Below, in pieces: positions 42,001 to 53,406 of a stretch of DNA of 64,000 nucleotides; positions within the stretch are counted from its first letter, which is position 1, and each line of letters starts with the position of its first letter. The notes under the pieces are model-generated. The model was not told where the DNA came from. It saw nothing but the letters and a program-made list of their open reading frames with translations, and made no database searches. The position numbers and the translations under genes are program-made. Source of the stretch: Lepidostoma basale. Lineage: Eukaryota; Arthropoda; Insecta; Trichoptera; Lepidostomatidae. The DNA lies in contig JAHDVF020000141.1 of NCBI GenBank assembly GCA_022606425.2, positions 1 through 64,000 of the forward strand, read 5' to 3'.

Positions 42001-45000
42001 GGTTTCATGAATTTCACAATACTTTATGAAAACATGCATATAAGTAATTTATCAATAATATTCTGAATATATTTGTACCTCAGAGGTACATGGATGCAAA
42101 TCCGAATAAATACATTGTATTTTAACTTAATCCAATGTTCTAAATATTTTTAATGATCCAAATTCCCAAATTTCAAAATCTACAGCACATTTAAAACATA
42201 AATCAAATGCAGCTGTTTTGTACAGTAAAAATATTGTATTTATTGTTTCCTATGTGTTTACATAAGCAGTGGTGTAAAACTCAGAATTAAATAAAAATTG
42301 TTAAAGTTTTTTTTAAATAACAAAACACCATAAAACAAAACTTGTTAAAACCTCAATTTGAATATAGCTGAAATCATTTAATAATATAATAAATTTCCAA
42401 TTCAAATCCACCAAATGAAAATTACAGCTTACTTCTCCGGTGTTAGCAAAAGTGATGAGGTCGTCTTCGGACATGCACGCCGAGTCCATCTCGTGGGCCA
42501 ACTCAAACTCGCTCCAGCTGTTAAGGCTGGTGATGGGCCGCGCCTGTAGCAGGTAAATTCGGTCCTGAAACAACATGTCTATTATTATAAAATGTTAATG
42601 TAAAACTTATGAACAGGACTAAAGTAGAAGAATTTAGAGAAGAAACCAAAGTAGATAAAATATTCAGCAGACGTATGAATATATTCCAGTAGAAAATAGA
42701 AAAATCAGAATTAATCATGAGATATATCCTAGACCGGGGCATTATTAATCACATTTCATTCCACAACAAATTGACGCAATTAAAATATTATGATTTAGAA
42801 CGGTTTCTATAGTAAATGTCTATTTTATTTTTATTTTTTCACATATGATATAACATGAATTTTTATGCATTTATAGTATTATTCGATACACCTCAACCTT
42901 TATGAAACCTTAAAAAAAATTGTAGAGAATATTGACGTACATTGTCCGATGTCGCTTATTGAAAATCTTCCATTGAATTTTTCATAAAAAGGACATTCAA
43001 TGCCATCCATGGATGGTTGTTATGATGATCCCGAGGAAAAATGGAGATCCTTTTAATTTTTAACTCAACTACCTACAGTGAAAACAATCTCCCAGAAATT
43101 CACGCTTTCAGATGTTAATAAAATGTTTCATTAAAACTAGATACTTAATTTTTTTATTCTAATGTGTAATAATAATGAATATCAAATAATTATAATAACC
43201 TTGACAACAGCCCACTCAATGTCTCTCGGCAGGCCCCAAAGTTTCTCTTGCAGGATAGCGATTCTCCCGAGCAGTAAACATTGTTCCTCAGATATGCTGA
43301 GCGTGTGGGCCTCGCTGCTGTCTCCTTGCAAAATGTGTGTTCCGCCCTCACCGGACACCCCAGATTTATCTAGGACCACTCTCTGTCCCTTCTTCCCGAC
43401 CTCCACACTCTCTATCATCAGGTTGTCGTGAATATCTCGCTTGATGATTATTGTGTCTGGATCTACTTGACCAGACACGACACTCTAGAAATATAGAAAA
43501 TTTCATTAATTACTTTTAAAATTTAATGGAATTAATCTAGCAACAAAGTTTGTCGAATAGAAAATTCTGTGTATATAATATAATATAATATGAATTATTT
43601 TGCTGAAAGTTTACCTCTCCTAGTCCAAAATTGGATGTGATGAAGATTTGTGTGGGGTTACCAGTATTGGGGTGGCGAGTGAACATCACTCCGGCTGAGG
43701 AGGCCTCTACCACGGCCTGCACCACTACTCCCATCCCGCACTGGGCCGGCTGCCCATGCTGTCTATATGCAAAAAACCCATTATGAACTTTTCATAGGTG
43801 GCAAATGATTTTAAAGAATTTTTCTAAAAACAAATACTCTTGAAATAACCCCCAGACAAAAATGCTTTATTGATACTCCACCACACACTCCAACACACAA
43901 AGTAGACCAATGCTAGATTTTATCTCCCACCACTTCCCCTTTCAGACCCTTCCCCATTCCCGATACAGTCTCTTTCTTAAATTAGTGAGTCTTCCCATTA
44001 AATCCTCCAAGAGAAATGTCAACAGGTTTTCCATTAATGCCCTGGCCGAAATTTAACATAGTTCCTAAATCTGGCCATGCTTTACTTAAGAGGAACACTC
44101 CGGGCCACACAGATCTAGCCCCTGCATAAAAAAACCCCATCAAATGACCTTTCCAACAATGTTTCCCATAAAAGAGGAATAGTTATTAGAACTGAACCTA
44201 TGTATACTAGAAGATTGAAGTTTAAGTCCAATAAATTAAAATAACTATTAAAGAGGTAATTGAATTCTCGTATGAAGGCAAAAAACTAATTCACAAATTA
44301 TTTTAATTATGAAAGCAATTCAAGAGTGTTGGTAAAAAAATATACCTGCGATATTCCACACTTTGGAATGTAAACAGCGATGACCAACACTTCTGAATGC
44401 CTTCTAAAACATCTTCAACAGTTTTACATCCTAAAATTGTAGCATTTTGACCAGCTGCTGACAGTTCCTCTGAATCTTCACCAATCCCTATAAAACAAAA
44501 ACACGATAAAAAAAATGAAATTGAGAAAATTATGTTAAAAATACCAGAGTGGTGAAAATATTTTTAATTCTGAGTAAGTTAAATTATGATTGCCGGATAA
44601 ACATTTATAATAGTTTCAATTTACCAGATGATCGTACAGCAAAATATAGATCCTTTGACTCCCTTCCTAGACTATTACTCTCCGAATCACACAAGTCTTC
44701 GAAGTGTGCTACAATATTGTCCTTCACTATATCACATACAGGTGTAGCTGTAAATAATTTTGTGGCTCTGAAAAAATATGATATAGAAAGTCAAACCATG
44801 CAGCAAAAATCAAATACAATAATTGTTTATCTCTACATCATTATCGATATTAGTTTTACCTTTCACAGGCATTTTTTAGTCTTGACTCGCTGTAATTGAG
44901 GCTGACATCTTGGATGGCTTGGACAGCATTCTGCAATTCCATGTAGTGTTTCAACTGGTACTCCAAGGCCCTTGTCGTCAAACAGAATCCATTTGGCACT

Positions 45001-48000
45001 TCATACTAAAAAGTTAATAACATTAATAACATTTTCGTTTTGTTCTCAGTGTGAGGCTATGATAAGAAAGTTATTCAAAAAATCAAGTTATTTGGTTTTA
45101 TTTTTTATTCATTTTTAATATATTTGACACATTCACCGTGGTGTTGTATTCGATTTCTGTGTTCCAAAGGTTACCAGTTATTGTGAGTTATTTATCTTCA
45201 TTTAATGATTCTTATTGAATAGCCCTAACATATCATAAAATATTACTTTTTAATCACTAATGAATGATTACAAAGAATAACAAATCCTCAAAATAGTGTT
45301 CCTTTCAGCCTACTATTTTGAAGAAAAGGTTTAATATTTATTTGAATCATAAAATCTGGTCAAAAAATTATTTAAAAACGAAATAAAATTATTTAAGGAT
45401 CCTGAACATACCTCATCAGCGGCGACAGAAGCAAGCAGTGCCAGGGATGCACCTTTTCCACCTACCACCTCAGGGCAGGCGGCAACTGGCTCTTTGAAGG
45501 TGGCGCAAAGTGGAATTTTTGTATCTAGGGCATCCAAAGTTACCCACTCAAGCTGATTAATAATCATTTCATCTACTTGCATCATTCCTATTAATATATA
45601 ATACATTTATATTAAAATATGCAAGCTACCTTTATGAAAAGAAGTAATTGTATGTTTCAAATGGTAAAAAAAAATCAAGAAATTGGTGTAATAAGAATAC
45701 ACTTTAAAATAATGACATCTATTGGCAAATGGTGGTAATACTTATATTTATAATTTTTTTTAATCCCTCTTGACAAGTTCTTATGTTAATTAAATAGTAT
45801 AATATATATTTTTTAAATCATTTCACAAATATTGACGCTATACTTAAAGGCTCAAAATTATTTTTATAAATGTAATATAAAAAATCGGTACCTTTTGAAG
45901 GAGACCAAAGTTGTAAATATCCCGATCCTTGGTAGCCATTGATGCCGGCTTGGAATGGAATGACAATTTTTTTCCATTTTCTACTGCAGTAAGTTTGACT
46001 TTCATTTTTCTTCAAACTGATGAAAAGTGTCAAATCCTTAGATTTTGCTTAAATTAAAGTATAAAAAAACTACATAATATATTACTGATCACAAATGTAA
46101 TACAGAAAATTAAATTAAAATTAAATAATCCTTTTAGAATGTATATTTAGTTAAAATCCATTAATTTTTGTGTCTTCTACCGGTTTGGGCGGGTCCCTGC
46201 CATCTTCTGGTGAGCTGCCGAAACAGGTTGAAGACACAAATATTAGTGGATTTTAACTAAATACACATTTTAACCCTTAACGTACCGTGTTCAAAACAAA
46301 ACGCTCGCTCCCATGTGGTCAATTCAGTTTACCGCTAACTTTATCTAAATATCAAGCATATGACTAGATGAATCAAAATTTAATTTATGTCATCTTGTAG
46401 GGAATTTCATTAGGAATAGATTGATATCTATAACATACATGGATTATTTGAAAAACATATCATTATTAATTTTTTTCTGGAACCATGCGATTTCTGATAT
46501 GGAATGCGTCACAGCATACGAGCAACTGGACACCAAGTATAAACTTGTCTTGCGGCCGGCGGCCGGCGGGGCGAAACTTTACGAGATTTTAGGTATGATA
46601 AAGGCACCTAGGCAAAATGTATAGTACGTTCAAGACAACGAGTACGTATTAATATTTGTCCCTTTTGGTAAAGTGTTAATATTTTCACAGTTCTGATATT
46701 ATTAAGTTGCGTGCTGCGTTTTCATCCTCAGTTGGTATTACTGATCACAAATGTAATACAGAAAATTAAATTAAAATTAAATAATCCTTTTAGAATGTAT
46801 ATTTAGTTAAAATCCATTAATTTTTGTGTCTTCTACCGGTTTGGGCGGGTCCCTGCCATCTTCTGGTGAGCTGCCGAAACAGGTTGAAGACACAAATATT
46901 AGTGGATTTTAACTAAATACACATTTTAACCCTTAACGTACCGTGTTCAAAACAAAACGCTCGCTCCCATGTGGTCAATTCAGTTTACCGCTAACTTTAT
47001 CTAAATATCAAGCATATGACTCGATGAATCAAAATTTAATTTATGTCATCTTGTAGGGAATTTCATTAGAATAGATCGATATCTATAACATACATGGATT
47101 ATTTGAAAAACATATCATTATTAATTTTTTCTGGAACCATGCGATTTCTGATATGGAATGCGTCACAGCATATGAGCAACTGACACCAAGTATGAACTTG
47201 TCTCGCCCCGCCGCGCCGCGGCGGGGCGAGACAAGTTTTACGTATGATAAAGGCACCCAGGCAAAATGTATAGTACGTTCAAGACAACGAGTACGTATTA
47301 ATATTTGTCCCTTTTGGTAAAGTGTTGATATTTTCACAGTTCTGATATTATTAAGTTGCGTGCTGCGTTTCCGTCCACAGTCGGTATTATTACGTACCAT
47401 GAGAAAAGGCCAAACATATAATTTATAATACGTTCAAAACAGCGAGTAAGTATTTGTCACTTTGATAAAGTTGTAAATATTAGCAAAACAAATTCTACCT
47501 TAACACGAATGAAGGTGAGGGCAGTCTTAGAAAATATTTTTTTTTGGGATGAAGGAAGTAATTTTTTGCTTTTTTTTTAATTACGAAATATTGAGAACAC
47601 TTCAATGGAGGATTAAATTTTTTTTATAATATTAGGGTCCATAGGTTTTAAGAAAATCAACTTTAAATTGGCAGTGGAAACTCAATTGACCACATGGCAA
47701 CGCGACGGTTAAAAAGATTTTTCCATATTTATTTTATTTTCATTATTTACAATTAACTTCTACCACAAAATTTCAAATAAAAAATTTGCCAAATCATAAA
47801 AAAATCATTTAATTCCTATCATTCCGCCAAGTAGTCAATAAAATAACATTGTTTTATTTAATTCAAGTTAAGTAAATCTAAATAAAGATTTATTAATCCT
47901 AGAATATTCACAGGTCATCATAATAAAGGAGATGTTTATATACAGGAAGTTTTTTTAAATTATTGAAAGGACTTACTTGAAATCTTGATCGAAATCGATT

Positions 48001-51000
48001 TCGATAGTTCCGAATCCTTTTCCCCGATAGTAGATAAATCAATATCAGCTGATTCTATGGCCTCCACTTCCGTGCCTGGAAATCGGATGTTTCCAAATTT
48101 ATGCCTAAAAGTAATAATAAAAACATGCTCAAAAATATCCTAGAAGTTTGAAATTTTTTTTTCGGTAGTTGATGGAAGTTATGGTAAAAATGAGACAATA
48201 TTATGTATCTATTGTTATTTCAAGCTTACAATCAAAATTTGTATTATAGATTCGGCACGACCCATACATGAACGATTTTTATTTTGATAATTTGCCAGTA
48301 TTCTCAAGATACAAATCAAAATTCATTGGTAAGACATGTAGGTTACACATATAACCAATTGAATTACGTTAAGAAATTTTGTATAATTTTTTTTTTGTTT
48401 TCATTATTTAAAATGAACTTCTATCAAGAAATTTCAATTAAAAATATTAATTACACGAATTACTATTTTTATTTTGATATTTTACCTTAAGATTAATGGC
48501 AAATCTCAAGGTATAAATCGAAATTCAATATAGTGACAATATATCACAATTGAATGCTGATAATCCCAAATCAGATATTTTTGAAGTAAACGTAACCTTC
48601 GCACGGAGACTGTGTCAGACAAGAAAAAAAAGACTGCCTTCCTTACAAATGTATTTCACTTCTAATTCTAACTTACTTCTGAAAACATTGGTTTGAGAGG
48701 TTGCTGACATATTATCATCATCATCATCAATGGCGAATTCTGAATTGCAGTGCATGGGTTGTTATCTTTTTAAGTTTAAATATTGTTTTAACATACTGAG
48801 TGAGACCGTTGTTGTAAGACTCCACACCAAGTTGATAAACAGTTCCATCCGTTGATGCACCAATAATCGATAGAGATCTCCGTAATGATGTGTCCTCGGA
48901 TTGCCATTGCCTTTGCCTTACTCCATAAATAGAAGTCGTCAGCGGTTGTTCCTTTTCATTTAACGTAATAAATCCAACCAAACTTCCGCACTGGTCGTAT
49001 CCTCGCTTAGAAGAATGGGTTCTAGAACAATTAATAATATTTTAGTACTAGTTGATAGTATGTCGACTGTTAAAATCCAAATTCGAAGGAACCCAAGAAA
49101 AGACTCGAGTCCTTGAGCCTCGCTATATAATATGTGTTCACGTTAAGTTCCAACAGTTGTAAAGTTATTAGAACAAAACAAATATTACACTCCATGCAGC
49201 CATTGTGGGTTCTTCCATGGTTCTGTCGCAACAGCCTCAGCTAATAAGTTGGTGCTTATGTCGTACGGTGTTTTCATTGGGTCAGATGCTGAGATCCATC
49301 TGAAAAATCAACAAGGATATAGTTGGAATCTAATTTGGAAGATTACAAATTTACTAAATATTTAAGAGTGTGTGTGAGAAATATTTGAAACGGAAGGTTA
49401 TTTCTTGATTGGTAGGTGCTTTCAGAACCAATTGCTTTTCAACACTTTGTGTTTTGAAGAATGTATGGACACGGTTTCACCAAAAGACACGAATATATCT
49501 TAAAAATGTTATACAACATTTTGGAAGATTCAAACATCTTACATGAAATTGATTCGCACATGTTGTAGGTCATCATTATCATCACTAGCCACTTGATTTC
49601 GCTTACGAAGTATCCCGTTGAACAGGATTCGCCATCTTGAGAATGGCTGGAGCAGAACTAAGGACAGTCCCCCTGCACGCCAAGATGTCGAAGACCCATC
49701 CAGAAACATGGTGTCATTTTGATCTAAAATATAGTTGAATTCTATCATTTTCATATGTAAGAAGTTTAAATCAATGATCTCACTTTGTGATGGAGCTATT
49801 TCAAATTTGGTAAAATCTAAAATTTAATAATAACCTGGCAATCCCTTATATACAAGTACTGTTGGAGCTAGTTTCCTCCCGTGGATTGCCTACATTTGCG
49901 GAGTCAAGTAATATCAAAATGGGTTGATGAGTTTATATCCCATAATCCCAAAGCGCTCCATGTAGACCCCCATGCGTCAATTGACTAGCCGGGGGTCCAT
50001 ATTAGATCAGAAAAGAAAATTGGGGGTTCACGAGATTCCGATTCACGTTCGTGGATCCCTATTTATGAGTAGGTAAATCAGACATCAAATATTCAAGGAT
50101 TCCATAAATGACATAATAACATACCATACATTCAAAATAGATTCTGTGTATATATAGTATAATAATATAAATATAATCTATATAAATAAAAAAGTAAATG
50201 ATTGTTTATTCAAAATATTAAATCACTGATTGCTTACAAATTTTGACACCATGTTGCATTGGATATTGTCTTTTCGGGAGTACCAGCCCAGAGGCTATTG
50301 CACCCCCATATGTTGGAAATTTCTTTCTTGAAATTTGAAGCTGGATATTGTTGGGTGGTGAGAGAAGGGTTTCTTAAAGGATGTGGTAGATTGGGTCCGA
50401 CATATGGACCTGACTACCCGGGATGGAGAAGTGTGGAGGGGTCGGGGATGGCCATGGGTGGGGCGGTTGGTCCTGAGTATAGAATTGAGTGATTTAAATA
50501 ATAATAATGAAAGTTGCACAATGGGCCATACCCAACATGGAAATTAGAAGATGCACCAGAGTCAGAGAACCCGTGAAAAACCAAGTAAAACATGGCATGA
50601 ACAAATTAATCAAATTTGAAGTCAGAATATCAACGAGCGTGCTCGTGAATATTTTTATATTCAAAACATAATGAATATAAAAATATTCACAGAAAATTAT
50701 AAACCCTATTATCTATCTATACGGAGAACTGCTAATAATTGACTGAAGTGTAAAATATTACTCTTGACATGAACATCGGAGTAATTCGAAATGCATTTTT
50801 CATCATCGCAAAATAAATTATACATATAATAGTTTAGAGCCTTTGCAAACACTTCAGAGCCTTGATCACACCAATCGAGAACCCTTTCCCTCCTCTGTCG
50901 GTTGTCATATTAAGCGCACGCCGACACCCGTGCATCGCCATTGATCTTTTTCGTTTGTCAATGAACAGAATATCTTAAATCGCTTTTCTTGTGTCTAATT

Positions 51001-51521
51001 AGTTCCCAACTTCAATGTAACCTATACATAAAAACACAAAATCTAACTTCAAGATCTTACTTGGTAAATTGAAACTTGTTCCATCTGGTAAAGTCAAGAT
51101 GAGTATCACATTTGATATTCTGTGGGATTTCCTCGTGAAGGATATAAGCAGGGAGTATCCCTCTCTGTTTGTCCCGAAGAAGGTTTGGCTGTCGCAAATG
51201 TCGTTGTTGAGCTTGATGGGGTCCTCGGTGGAAGCAACGATCGGAACATCGTCATTAGCTTGCGATTTCTTCCAGTTTTTAATAGCGTAATAGGCCCACT
51301 TCTTCTTTAAAAAGAAATTCCATTCTAAAAATAATTTAAATATTATATTAGTAAGGCTGCATTTAACCTCTCAACGGCCGACTAGAATCAATGATTGTAC
51401 CTGGTAGAGAGTAGAAACTGTTCTTTTTTTTCTTTTGAGTATTTGATAATAAAACTAGGTAGATGGCGCTCAGTATTCCCACCACCGCGATGGGAATCAT
51501 AAGGCATTGCGAGAAGTCCAT
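36007..51521 (-). CDS. RPH-like phosphotransferase ('putative phosphoenolpyruvate synthase'), tandem copy 1
   Basis: Exons, 5' to 3' on the minus strand: 51521-51401, 51324-51061, 49723-49543, 49299-49191, 49005-48797, 48104-47977, 46016-45892 (5' edge uncertain), 45587-45412, 45005-44860, 44767-44625, 44487-44346, 43762-43615, 43484-43200, 42564-42433, 41971-41822, 41264-41097, 40649-40430, 39754-39510, 38960-38800, 38428-38201, 37529-37331, 36571-36454, 36152-36007. The product is about 1,314 residues. Phases agree at all joins except 47977 to 46016. Residues 6-25 form a hydrophobic helix followed by KKKK. Residues 40-400 are an extension I know only from arthropod members. The ATP-grasp domain (about 420-770) has VGGKGASLALLA, FAVRSSGIGEDSEELSAAGQ, VVVQAVVEASSAGVMF, FGLGE and YLLQARPIT. 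The middle domain (about 770-1225) has GEVLPGSATPLSLT and FVVPLCRNSVARREQTKS. The His domain has ELGGLISHGAVVAREYGLPC, with the catalytic His near 1266, and ends 48 residues later. There is no C-terminal PEP-binding barrel, so true PEP synthase is unlikely. The substrate is unknown. Confidence 0.9.
36670..36970 (-). mobile_element. LINE 3'-end remnant in a copy 1 intron
   Basis: The plus strand reads GTCCTCGGAACAGCTGCTCC and AATATCAGTTGGAGAAGGTGG, the inverse of the tail seen at 54312-54632 (minus: LGHVLRGEKYHLLRLILMG). The matching intron of copy 2 does not carry it, so insertion came after the duplication. Confidence 0.6.
39167..39415. mobile_element. 249-bp MITE M2, copy 2
   Basis: Same 33-bp inverted repeats and length as 19755-20003, with few base differences. 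Flanked by AATT at 39163-39166 and 39416-39419. It sits in a copy 1 intron and is absent from the equivalent intron of copy 2 (61237-61316). Confidence 0.87.
39775..40250 (+). mobile_element. LINE-like remnant in a copy 1 intron
   Basis: CTTCGTTGGCTGGAGGGTGT, then GAAGAATCTGCAAATGTTGG and a tail of AGAAGAAGAAAAC resemble the 3' end of an insect non-LTR element. No intact frame remains; the 122-codon minus ORF is a shadow. Absent from copy 2. Confidence 0.45.
40745..41060 (+). repeat. Dispersed repeat C
   Basis: The second copy of the repeat at 17340-17610, with a 50-bp internal insertion (about 40920-40985). Confidence 0.6.
42433..45587 (-). other. Copy 1: ATP-grasp (PPDK N-type) domain exons
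   Basis: Exons 8-14 encode a nucleotide-binding domain of the pyruvate phosphate dikinase / RPH superfamily. In order: VVGGKGASLALLA (glycine loop), YEVPNGFCLTTRALEYQL, LYFAVRSSGIGEDSEELSA (conserved Arg and acidic residues), CWSSLFTFQSVEYRRQHGQP, MGVVVQAVVEASSAGVMFTR, NFGLGESVVSGQVDPDTIII, and RDIEWAVVKDRIYLLQARPI. The motifs are complete and no stop interrupts them. This part of copy 2 lies beyond the window end. Confidence 0.92.
44040..44235 (-). repeat. Dispersed repeat D
   Basis: Reverse complement of the 4140-4325 copy: CACTCCGGGCCACACAGAT, then AACTGAACCTATGTATACTA. It lies in a copy 1 intron. Confidence 0.6.
46081..47384. repeat. Tandem duplication, two units of about 656 bp, in a copy 1 intron
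   Basis: Unit 1 is 46081-46736 and unit 2 is 46737-47384. They are nearly identical (both start ATTACTGATCACAAATGTAA) except at a GC-rich site: 46551-46578 in unit 1, and a perfect palindrome at 47197-47235 in unit 2. Each unit begins with an inverted repeat (ATATTTAGTTAAAATCCATT and its mirror) around CGGTTTGGGCGGGTCC. Confidence 0.85.
47197..47235. repeat. Perfect 39-nt GC-rich palindrome
   Basis: Arms of 19 nt, CTTGTCTCGCCCCGCCGCG (47197-47215) and its exact reverse complement (47217-47235), flank a single C. It lies in AT-rich intron DNA. Confidence 0.9.
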
Positions 51522-51531
51522 GCTTAGTTTC

Positions 51532-51915
51532 CCTGTAAGTAATCAAGAGCATTTATAACACTTATATATATATTTTTAAACCACATTATTTTGTTTTATC
51601 GAACTAACCGGTTTCGCTAAAACAAACTCGGCGGGAGCGAAACCGGTTATTTCGAAAAAACTCCATTTAAAAATAAAAAAAGTCCATAATTTTATTTTTA
51701 TGCAATCTGATCTCTCAAAACTCCATTTTATATCGTTATATGGTTTATACTTGTTTTATATAATTCTCCCGATGATTGTTCATATGGATACTCATATATC
51801 GATTGAAGTAAAGTTGACTTACATAAAAAAGTGAAGTCGACCTATCACTTAGAAGTGTAGCTTAAAGCTTATTGTTTGTAGAATTAACAGATCGCTAAAA
51901 ATTAAATAGTAAGTA
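51532..51915 (-). promoter_or_regulatory. Upstream of copy 1 start: 5' UTR acceptor and a small hairpin
   Basis: An acceptor (ACAG, 51536-51533 on -) lies 11 nt before the ATG, so the true promoter is further upstream behind a non-coding exon not identified here. At 51606-51648 an exact 13-bp inverted repeat (AACCGGTTTCGCT / AGCGAAACCGGTT) forms a hairpin with a 17-nt loop. Confidence 0.5.
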
Positions 51916-52165
51916 AAATAGTAAATAATATGTAAATGTAACTCGTGTCCATTGATGGGTGAATGTTACCTGTGTAAATAGTAAGTAAAAGTAACATGTC
52001 TCCAATAATGGGTGATTGTAACCTATGTAAATAGTAAGTAAAAGTAACATGTCTCCAATAATGGGAGAATGTTACCTATGTAAATAGTAAGTAAAAATAG
52101 CATGTCTCCAATAATGGGTTACCTGTGTAAATAGTCAATAAAAGTAAAATGTGTCCAACAGTGTC
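51915..52165. repeat. 53-bp minisatellite, about four units
   Basis: Unit starts at 51968, 52021, 52074 and 52121 (ACCTRTGTAAATAGTAAG). Spacing is 53, 53 and 47 bp; the third unit is shortened by 6 bp. Each carries GTAAGTAAAAGTAACATGTC. Located 0.45-0.65 kb upstream of copy 1. Confidence 0.85.
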
Positions 52166-53067
52166 AATTATCTGAGGACAAAGCTCACAAAATTAAGTAC
52201 ATCTTACCTAAATTTTAAACAGATGAATAGTGTTAATGTTGATATGCAATATTATTTTTACGACTTACCTATGTATTAAAATATCATAAATTTGTTGATG
52301 TTTGATTTATATTTTACAGCATATAAACAAGTTTCAAATATCAAAAAATATTTTATATAAAAAAGCAGGGAAAATAAAAAAAAATTGAAAAACGGTACGA
52401 ACGTTATAGTGGTTGATGGTCATGGACAATTATATAAATAACACATTATATCAGGATACAAGCATGGACATAAAACACAATTTGCACAATATTCACAATT
52501 CACGTATACAAACAAATAACTGTTCACTTATTCTACTGTACAGACAGTCCCACAAGTTGAAAAAATGTCGAATTATTTTTAAAATAGTAACGAAAGCTGC
52601 GTGTATTAATAACAGGGCACTTAGGAATTTTGACATACTTCTATTGTGAATGAAGCGTTCGTATTACTATAATATAATTATGTTCGTTCGTAGTTCGGCA
52701 TGGAGCTTTGCGGCCATAAGTGCCCGTAGTTTCAACAGCTCGATAGCTACTGCCGATGATATAATGTAAAATAAGACAAGAACACGATCTGCAATCAAGA
52801 GGAACAGAGGCGCAGCAGTAATATGACCAGTTACAATAATAATCTCTGTGTTGGTAGTGGAATCCCATTGTATCATATACCTACCTAATATTCCGAAATT
52901 TAGAAATTAATTACTTTGGTCATGCCATACTTTTGACGTGTGCTCTGGATCATGTTGGATGGAACGATTCAGATAGCTTTCTATAACGAATAACACAATT
53001 TACTAACTTATTTCTTTCTATGGCCATACAACTTTTGAAGAGTTTTAGCCTCCTTGATGATTTTTCG
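52166..53067. other. AT-rich spacer, nothing supported
   Basis: Overlapping ORFs of 60-78 codons occur on both strands (52413-52649, 52641-52876), with no motif and no coding-like composition. This may include promoter sequence of copy 1; I see no clear core elements. Confidence 0.4.
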
Positions 53068-53406
53068 CTAAGCTCCTCGATCCTGCGCCTTTTGCTCCCA
53101 GCAGTCCAATTCGCCCAACCTAGCCAGATCAGCCAGAACATTGTCCATTAGGCGCTGTCTAGGCCTTCCTAGAGGTCTTACTCCAGTCGGTCTAGTCGCG
53201 TACAGGGTTTTGATTGCCCTGGTCTCTTCGGCTCGGCATTGTACCCAATCTATGCCGGCTCTCACGGTGCTCGTTATAAGGGGCTGCTGGGTCATCGTAC
53301 GGATCTCTTGGTTGGTCCTATGCTTCCAAGTTCCCGCTGCTACACCTTGACCCGGTGTTGCAGCGGGAACTAGGGAAGGTGTTACAGCGGGAATAACATA
53401 ACACAA
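53030..53406 (-). mobile_element. LINE remnant, reverse-transcriptase tail
   Basis: The minus strand reads AGIDWVQCRAEETRAIKTLY, RPLGRPRQRLMDNVLADLAR and LGELDCWEQKAQDRG, a non-LTR ORF2 C-terminus ('GRPR.R..D.......L......W...A.DR..W'). It is 5'-truncated. Confidence 0.7.

Larger units (their letters stand above)
45892..51521 (-). other. Copy 1: membrane anchor and arthropod-type N-terminal extension
   Basis: This block covers exons 1-7. ATG is at 51521-51519, and 11 nt upstream an acceptor (ACAG) at 51533-51536 shows a further 5' untranslated exon. The protein begins MDFSQ, then a 20-residue hydrophobic helix (6-25), then KKKK (30-33); with this charge order I infer a signal anchor with the enzyme on the cytosolic side. 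The extension includes REGYSLLISFTRKSHRISNV, LPDGTSFNLP, SRWRILFNGILRKRNQ, RGYDQCGSLVGFITLNE and GYLQLWSPSKGMMQVDEM. Exon 5 seems to use an AAG acceptor at 49006-49008, because the better-looking CTAG 16 nt upstream runs into a stop. The join 47977 to 46016 does not keep phase. Confidence 0.75.

Noticed and set aside
51915..52165. CRISPR-like array
   Set aside because: Units are contiguous 53-bp tandem repeats without unique spacers, in an animal genome.
52413..52876. Overlapping ORFs upstream of copy 1
   Set aside because: Short, on both strands, no motif, AT-rich; no support as exons.
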